Shown here piece by piece: positions 6,645-10,926 of a DNA stretch of 10,926 bases. The notes beneath the pieces were generated by a model. It did no database searches. It worked only from the letters and a program-made list of their open reading frames with translations, and had not been told where the DNA came from. The stretch is from Fidelibacterota bacterium (GTDB taxonomy: Bacteria; Fidelibacterota; JAANXI01), in assembly GCA_018263365.1 (NCBI GenBank), contig JAANXI010000139.1, positions 1-10,926 on the forward strand, in the 5' to 3' direction. Made by a program: the position numbers and the translations under genes. Within the stretch, counting starts at the first letter, position 1, and each line of letters starts with the position of its first letter.

Positions 6645-7967
6645 ATGAATTTATCTCTGCCAGTGAACCGGTACTATCTGGGCGTCGTCGTACTGATGGT
6701 CGGGATTGCAGTGTTCCTGATTTTCAATTTTATCCCGTCGCGGTATTTTTCTGACAACCAGCAGGAAGTTACAAAGCTGTACTTCGCCGATAACATTTCT
6801 CCGGCACATCAGGAAATCATCAATCGTTTCAACCAGAAATATGCCGGTGAAATTGAAGTGATGCCTATTCACCTCCCGTTCGACCGGTTTACCACCAATG
6901 AGCGCAAGGAGCTGCTGGCAAGGTCACTCCGGAGCCAAAATAGTCGCATTGATGTGTTTGCTGTTGATATCATCTGGGTGCCCAGGTTTACCCGCTGGGC
7001 CTTACCGCTCAACGAATTCATGGGAAATGGCGAACTGGACAATCTTTTGGATGAGGCGATGTTCACCGCGTATTACGACAGCGTGTTGGTGAGTGTCCCT
7101 TTTTACATCGACGTGGGGTTAATGTATTACCGGAAAGATATTGTGCGATCCTGGTCGGATGGCGAAGCAATTGAAAAGCGGATTCGCCAATCCATCGCGT
7201 GGAAAGAATTGCGGCAGTTGCGGGATAAATACGCGCCGGGTAAACCGTTTTATGTTTTTCAGGGTGATCAGTACGAAGGGGTGGTCTGCCAGTTTGTGGA
7301 ATTGGTGGCCGGTTACGGCGAAAGCATCGTGGTGGATGGGCAACTTGATTTAAACGCTCCGGAGGTTGTGAAAAGCCTGGAATTCCTCGTAGACAAGATT
7401 TACAAGGAGGGATTGATCCCGGAAGAGGTAACAGCCTTTCGGGAAGGGAATTCCTACAATTATGCCTTGTCCCATGATATCCCGTTTTTCCGCGGATGGC
7501 CCGGATTGGATCAGAATGTCGAAAGGTACGGTGCGGATTCGGTGAAGGTGAAGCAGCTGGGAATTGCGCCGTTGCCGCATTTCAAAGGACAGCAACCGGC
7601 GGGAACCTTTGGTGGTTGGAACCTGATGATTTCCCGTCATACCTCCAAAAAAGAGGCAGCGCTAAAGTTTATCCAGTTTGCGATTTCCGGAGAGTCACAA
7701 GAGCTATTGATTAACAAGGGGCATTACTATCCGGTCAATAGTCAATTTTACACACACGATATGTATCGAGAGCAATACCCGGATTTGGAGTATTACCGCT
7801 ATTTATTGAGGATGGGCGTACACCGCCCCTGGCTAAAGAATTACACAGAAATCTCTGAGGTGCTCTCATATTATCTGAATATGGCGCTTGAACAAAAAAT
7901 GCCACCGGAGGCAGCCCTGTCAAAAGCAGAGCAAACCGTCGACTCCAAGCGGGTTTTTATCCGGTAG
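6645..7967 (+). CDS. Membrane-anchored sugar-type solute-binding protein (family 1 SBP), putative sensor partner
   Basis: A 440-residue periplasmic binding protein of the maltose/oligosaccharide type (SBP_bac_1-like). Residues 11-29 form one hydrophobic segment with no lipobox Cys and no clear cleavage site, so it probably stays anchored in the inner membrane with the binding domain in the periplasm. Family features include LYFADNISPAHQEIINRFN at the start, DVFAVDIIWVPRFTRW (about 103-118), VPFYIDVGLMYYRKDI (151-166), GWNLMIS (324-330) followed by SKKEAALKFIQF, and a C-terminal helical tail. The start is supported by GAGGGG 9 bases upstream. No ABC permease or ATPase gene is present nearby; instead a sensor kinase and a sigma-54 regulator follow, 24 and about 1500 bases later. 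I infer that it presents a sugar, perhaps a glucan oligosaccharide made by the neighbouring hydrolases, to the kinase. It could still serve a transporter encoded elsewhere. Confidence 0.85.
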   Translation: MNLSLPVNRYYLGVVVLMVGIAVFLIFNFIPSRYFSDNQQEVTKLYFADNISPAHQEIINRFNQKYAGEIEVMPIHLPFDRFTTNERKELLARSLRSQNSRIDVFAVDIIWVPRFTRWALPLNEFMGNGELDNLLDEAMFTAYYDSVLVSVPFYIDVGLMYYRKDIVRSWSDGEAIEKRIRQSIAWKELRQLRDKYAPGKPFYVFQGDQYEGVVCQFVELVAGYGESIVVDGQLDLNAPEVVKSLEFLVDKIYKEGLIPEEVTAFREGNSYNYALSHDIPFFRGWPGLDQNVERYGADSVKVKQLGIAPLPHFKGQQPAGTFGGWNLMISRHTSKKEAALKFIQFAISGESQELLINKGHYYPVNSQFYTHDMYREQYPDLEYYRYLLRMGVHRPWLKNYTEISEVLSYYLNMALEQKMPPEAALSKAEQTVDSKRVFIR

Positions 7968-7991
7968 CAATCGAAAGAAACGGCTATAGTG

Positions 7992-9476
7992 ATGAGCGTA
8001 TTTCCGAATTTGAAAAAATACCATTTTGAGATCCGGCATCTGCTGGTACTTTTTCTGATTCTCATCCTGTTCCAGGTAGTGCTCTATTACATCCACTCCA
8101 GTTCCATCAATAATATGCTCCAGCGGACGATGGAATTGTACCGGATGGATTCCGCTGAACGACTGGCGAATCTGACCACGACCTCCCTGGAATTAGTGCT
8201 GGAGATGAGCCTTGCCAAACCGGAAAAAACACCCGAAAATCAGCAACAGGCCATCCAGGCCTTCGATATTATCCTCACCCAGCAAAAGTTGCAGCAAAAT
8301 GTGGATGACATTTGCCTGCTGTTTCAATCCGGACCGAACACCTATGCCATCGATAACGGGGCTACGCTTTACGACTTTATTTTTCATGGTAAAATACCGG
8401 ATCAGCAAACGGAAGTGACACACGCCGTTGCCATCGCAAAATACGGAGATTTGAGCCGGCAAATAGCACAAAAGGAGGAGATTCATAGCCTGGTGCAAGA
8501 CCAGCACACATTTCAGGTATTTGTACCCTTTGTGCCCAACGGCGAGCTGGTGGGCGCGGTGTATATGGAAATCACGCCGGATTTCTCCAAGATTGCCGAG
8601 GCGATTACCGTGATGTACGATGAAACCGGTATGGTGTTTTCCATCCTCGTCCTTTTGGGATTGTTGGCCATGTTTTTCATCACCGTGCGGACGGTGCGGG
8701 AGCGCGACGAAGCCCAACAGGCCCTGTTTACGCAGCGTGCCGAGCAGCTGAAACGTGAAGTGGAGCACGAGAAGGAGGTGCTTTTCACCAAGCGAATTTA
8801 TCATGCGCACCATAAAGCCGAAAAAATCATGGGCTTCATCAAAGAAGAAATTCGCGGCATGGAGACCGGGCAGGCAATGGACGAAGCCAAGTACCGCGTG
8901 ATGAAGTACTCGAATTTCGTCTCCCGCGTGATCTATGATATGAAGACATACGAGCCGCCGATTCATGTGATCCGAAACAGGGCATTTCAGACCGATCTCA
9001 ATGAGGTGATTCAATTTATTGTGGAGCACATTTTTATCCGGCAGAATCACCCGCGCAACCATTACGAATTTGCCCTGCATCTGGACGAAGATTTTCCGGT
9101 GCTGCACATCAACGAGTACGTGATCTGGGAGATCGTAGAGCCGCTGATTCAAAACGCCATCGATCACAATCCTGACCAGGAGATTTGCATTACCATCAGC
9201 ACCGAATATGATGCAGACTCCGGCAATGGCTCTCTGCGGATTCAGGATAACGGGAAGGGCATTCCGGCATCCATGTTGCACGAGAATGAGCATGGGGTGA
9301 AGACACTGTTTCTGGAACATGCCTCTACGAAAGACAAGAAACAGACCAGCGGATATGGCTGCTACATCGCCTATGAAATCAGCCGCCGCCGGTGTGACTG
9401 GCAATTAGATGCGGACAATTTGCCTAATGGCGGCGCGCAGTTCACCATTACGATTCCAATAGCAAACCCGGCATAA
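7992..9476 (+). CDS. Two-transmembrane sensor histidine kinase
   Basis: A 494-residue sensor kinase. A first membrane helix (about 17-34) and a second (about 213-232) bracket an extracytoplasmic domain of about 178 residues. The end of that domain (VFVPFVPNGELVGAVYMEITP, about 176-196) resembles a Cache/PAS-like sensor fold. A charged, coiled-coil-like linker (236-266) leads to the phosphorylation helix with His271, His273 and His274 (IYHAHHKAEKIMG). The ATPase domain has an N box (Glu383, Asn388 in EPLIQNAIDHN), G1 (DNGKGIP, 419-425) and G2 (SGYGCYIAYEI, 453-463). GTG 7989 directly precedes ATG 7992; I chose the ATG, with only a weak AAAGAAA site upstream. The gene lies 24 bases after the SBP gene and 5 bases before the response regulator, so it is very likely co-transcribed and the partner of both. 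The phosphorylated His is uncertain because the usual H-(E/D)-x-x-x-P box is absent. Confidence 0.9.
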   Translation: MSVFPNLKKYHFEIRHLLVLFLILILFQVVLYYIHSSSINNMLQRTMELYRMDSAERLANLTTTSLELVLEMSLAKPEKTPENQQQAIQAFDIILTQQKLQQNVDDICLLFQSGPNTYAIDNGATLYDFIFHGKIPDQQTEVTHAVAIAKYGDLSRQIAQKEEIHSLVQDQHTFQVFVPFVPNGELVGAVYMEITPDFSKIAEAITVMYDETGMVFSILVLLGLLAMFFITVRTVRERDEAQQALFTQRAEQLKREVEHEKEVLFTKRIYHAHHKAEKIMGFIKEEIRGMETGQAMDEAKYRVMKYSNFVSRVIYDMKTYEPPIHVIRNRAFQTDLNEVIQFIVEHIFIRQNHPRNHYEFALHLDEDFPVLHINEYVIWEIVEPLIQNAIDHNPDQEICITISTEYDADSGNGSLRIQDNGKGIPASMLHENEHGVKTLFLEHASTKDKKQTSGYGCYIAYEISRRRCDWQLDADNLPNGGAQFTITIPIANPA

Positions 9477-9481
9477 ACGAT

Positions 9482-10926
9482 ATGAAGACTGAATCTATTA
9501 ACATCCTGCTCATCGAGGACGAAGAATACGATATCCGGCGGGTAAAAAACACGCTGCACCCGCACCGGGATGAGTTCACGATCGCGGACATTGTTAAGGA
9601 CGGCACTTCGGCGGTGGAGCGCGTGCAGGCGCGCCCAGATTTCTATGACATTATTATCATGGATTTCCAGATTGCCGGCGGGCTGCACGGTGAATCACTG
9701 ATAAAGAAGATCAAAGAGATCAATTCGACTATTCAGATTATTGTCATCACGAAGATGACCATCAACCAGACGGATTTTGACTTTGCCAATAGTCTGATGG
9801 AAGCCGGCGCGTTCTGGTACGGCACCAAATATCCCGGCGATATCGAGGAATATATCTACCAGCCCACGGATTTTGTGCTGAGTATTCAGAATGCCTATGA
9901 GCGACGGAAACTGGAATTGGAGCGCAACAAGACCCAGTCCAAACTGGACCGGCGCGTGAAGGAAATTTTGGAGGAAAAACGGATTATCGGTGACTCAAAA
10001 CCAATGACCGAGTTGCTGACGCAGGTGGACAAAGTCGGGCATACCAACGCGAGTGTGCTCATTTATGGCGAGTCCGGCACTGGCAAAGAACTGGTGGCAA
10101 CGAACCTGCATTATAACAGTCCCCGACGGTACGAAAACTTTGTGACGGTTAACTGCGGCAGCATCCCCGCAGATCTGATTGAAAGTGAACTGTTCGGGTA
10201 CGAAAAAGGGGCTTTCACCGGCGCCGACCGGGCGAAAGAAGGGCTGTTTGAACATGCTGACGGCGGCACAATTTTCTTGGATGAGATCGCGGAGCTCCCG
10301 CTGAAGGCACAGACGAAATTGCTCAGGGTATTGCAGGAAGGGGAGATTGACAAGATCGGTCGAAAGAAAGTACATACCGTGGACGTTCGGGTTATTGCTG
10401 CCACGAATCGCAGGCTGGAGGCGTTGATCGAAGACAAGGCTTTCAGGGAAGACCTGTTCTACCGGCTGAACGTGTTGCAGATCGAAGTGCCGGCGCTTCG
10501 GGAACTGGGCGCCGATATATGCATTCTGGCGGAATATTTCATGAAAAAGTTTAGCAAAGATATGGGAATGACTCCGATGCAACTGAGCGAGGACGTCAGG
10601 AAGGTCCTCTGTGATTATCACTGGCCGGGGAATGTACGGGAACTCCAGAACGTGATTCAGCGCCTGCTGCTGATCTATGATGATGAGATTACAACGGCGG
10701 ATGTTAGGGCCGTGCTTGGTGTGCACGGAAATGGAGAGAAAGCAGAAAATTTCCGGGCCTTATTCGATCCGGAAGAGATAAAGCCGCTCCGGGATATCGA
10801 ATCCGAATTTCGGGCGGAATACGTCGGCTTCGTCCGGGAACACGCCGACACCGATGCGGAGGCCGCCCGCAAACTGGGCCTGGCTCCGCCGAACTATCAC
10901 CGGATGTGTAAAGACCTGGGGAGATC
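9482..10926 (+). CDS. NtrC-class sigma-54-dependent response regulator (3' end cut by window)
   Basis: 481 residues are visible and the frame is open to the window end. The receiver domain (1-120) has the acidic pocket Glu12-Asp13, phospho-acceptor Asp61 (IIMDF), Thr90 and Lys116. After a coiled linker (135-165), the AAA+ domain has Walker A GESGTGKE (196-203), the sigma-54 contact loop GAFTGA (243-248), Walker B GGTIFLDE (261-268), sensor I AATNR (306-310) and WPGNVREL (381-388). The end carries a Fis-type helix-turn-helix (EAARKLGLAPPNYHRMCKDLG, about 460-480). NtrC-family proteins usually stop shortly after this helix, so only a few residues are probably missing. The start is ATG 9482, 5 bases after the kinase stop, with no strong ribosome-binding site, suggesting translational coupling. 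Phosphorylation by the adjacent kinase should allow ATP-driven opening of sigma-54 promoters. The sigma-54-like promoter and dyads upstream of the operon are likely targets, and the hydrolase genes are possible ones. Confidence 0.93.
   Translation, partial: MKTESINILLIEDEEYDIRRVKNTLHPHRDEFTIADIVKDGTSAVERVQARPDFYDIIIMDFQIAGGLHGESLIKKIKEINSTIQIIVITKMTINQTDFDFANSLMEAGAFWYGTKYPGDIEEYIYQPTDFVLSIQNAYERRKLELERNKTQSKLDRRVKEILEEKRIIGDSKPMTELLTQVDKVGHTNASVLIYGESGTGKELVATNLHYNSPRRYENFVTVNCGSIPADLIESELFGYEKGAFTGADRAKEGLFEHADGGTIFLDEIAELPLKAQTKLLRVLQEGEIDKIGRKKVHTVDVRVIAATNRRLEALIEDKAFREDLFYRLNVLQIEVPALRELGADICILAEYFMKKFSKDMGMTPMQLSEDVRKVLCDYHWPGNVRELQNVIQRLLLIYDDEITTADVRAVLGVHGNGEKAENFRALFDPEEIKPLRDIESEFRAEYVGFVREHADTDAEAARKLGLAPPNYHRMCKDLGR

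Noticed and set aside
6645..7967. Reading the SBP as part of a normal ABC importer operon
   Set aside because: The next two genes are a sensor kinase and a response regulator; no permease or ATPase gene is visible. A transporter elsewhere cannot be excluded.
8193..9404. A 403-codon open frame on the minus strand, opposite the kinase gene
   Set aside because: It is fully antisense to a gene with clear kinase motifs, its translation shows no recognisable domain and is rich in His/Leu in the way of shadow frames, and no credible ribosome-binding site was seen.
9995..10726. A 243-codon open frame on the minus strand, opposite the sigma-54 regulator
   Set aside because: It lies entirely across the conserved AAA+ domain coding region; the plus-strand frame has all NtrC-family motifs, so this is a shadow.

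Overview
The window looks like part of a carbohydrate-degradation locus from a Gram-negative bacterium, probably in the FCB group (Bacteroidota, Ignavibacteriota, Calditrichota, Marinimicrobia and relatives). The main clue is the C-terminus of the second GH5 enzyme. It carries an NYPNPFN segment followed by a FlgD-like/Por-type beta domain, a common surface-sorting tail in those phyla. The lineage cannot be fixed more precisely from sequence alone. No tRNA, rRNA, CRISPR array, transposase or phage gene was seen.

Layout. Bases 1-3888 (+) hold three consecutive glycoside hydrolase genes: the C-terminal part of a clan GH-A-like enzyme, a GH5 endoglucanase-type protein with an N-terminal membrane or lipid anchor signal, and a secreted GH5-CBM6-sorting-domain protein. 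They are closely spaced and look like one operon that begins before the window. Bases 3889-4037 are a compact, palindrome-rich gap between convergent genes. Bases 4038-6296 (-) encode a periplasmic GH3 beta-glucosidase/exo-glucanase. Bases 6297-6644 are a divergent regulatory region with nested dyads and a good match to a sigma-54 (-24/-12) promoter. Bases 6645-10926 (+) encode a membrane-anchored sugar-type solute-binding protein, a two-transmembrane sensor histidine kinase, and an NtrC-class response regulator with a GAFTGA loop, cut by the window end within its last few residues.

How it may work (inference). The hydrolases would break a beta-glucan-type polysaccharide into oligosaccharides at the cell surface and in the periplasm, and GH3 would finish the job. 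The solute-binding protein sits next to a kinase and a sigma-54 activator rather than next to ABC permease genes, so it may serve as the extracytoplasmic sugar receptor of a three-component signalling system. A sigma-54-type promoter directly upstream, with dyads 70-95 bases before the expected start, suggests the regulator controls its own operon. It may also control the neighbouring hydrolase genes. This receptor-kinase-sigma-54 module is the most interesting part of the window.
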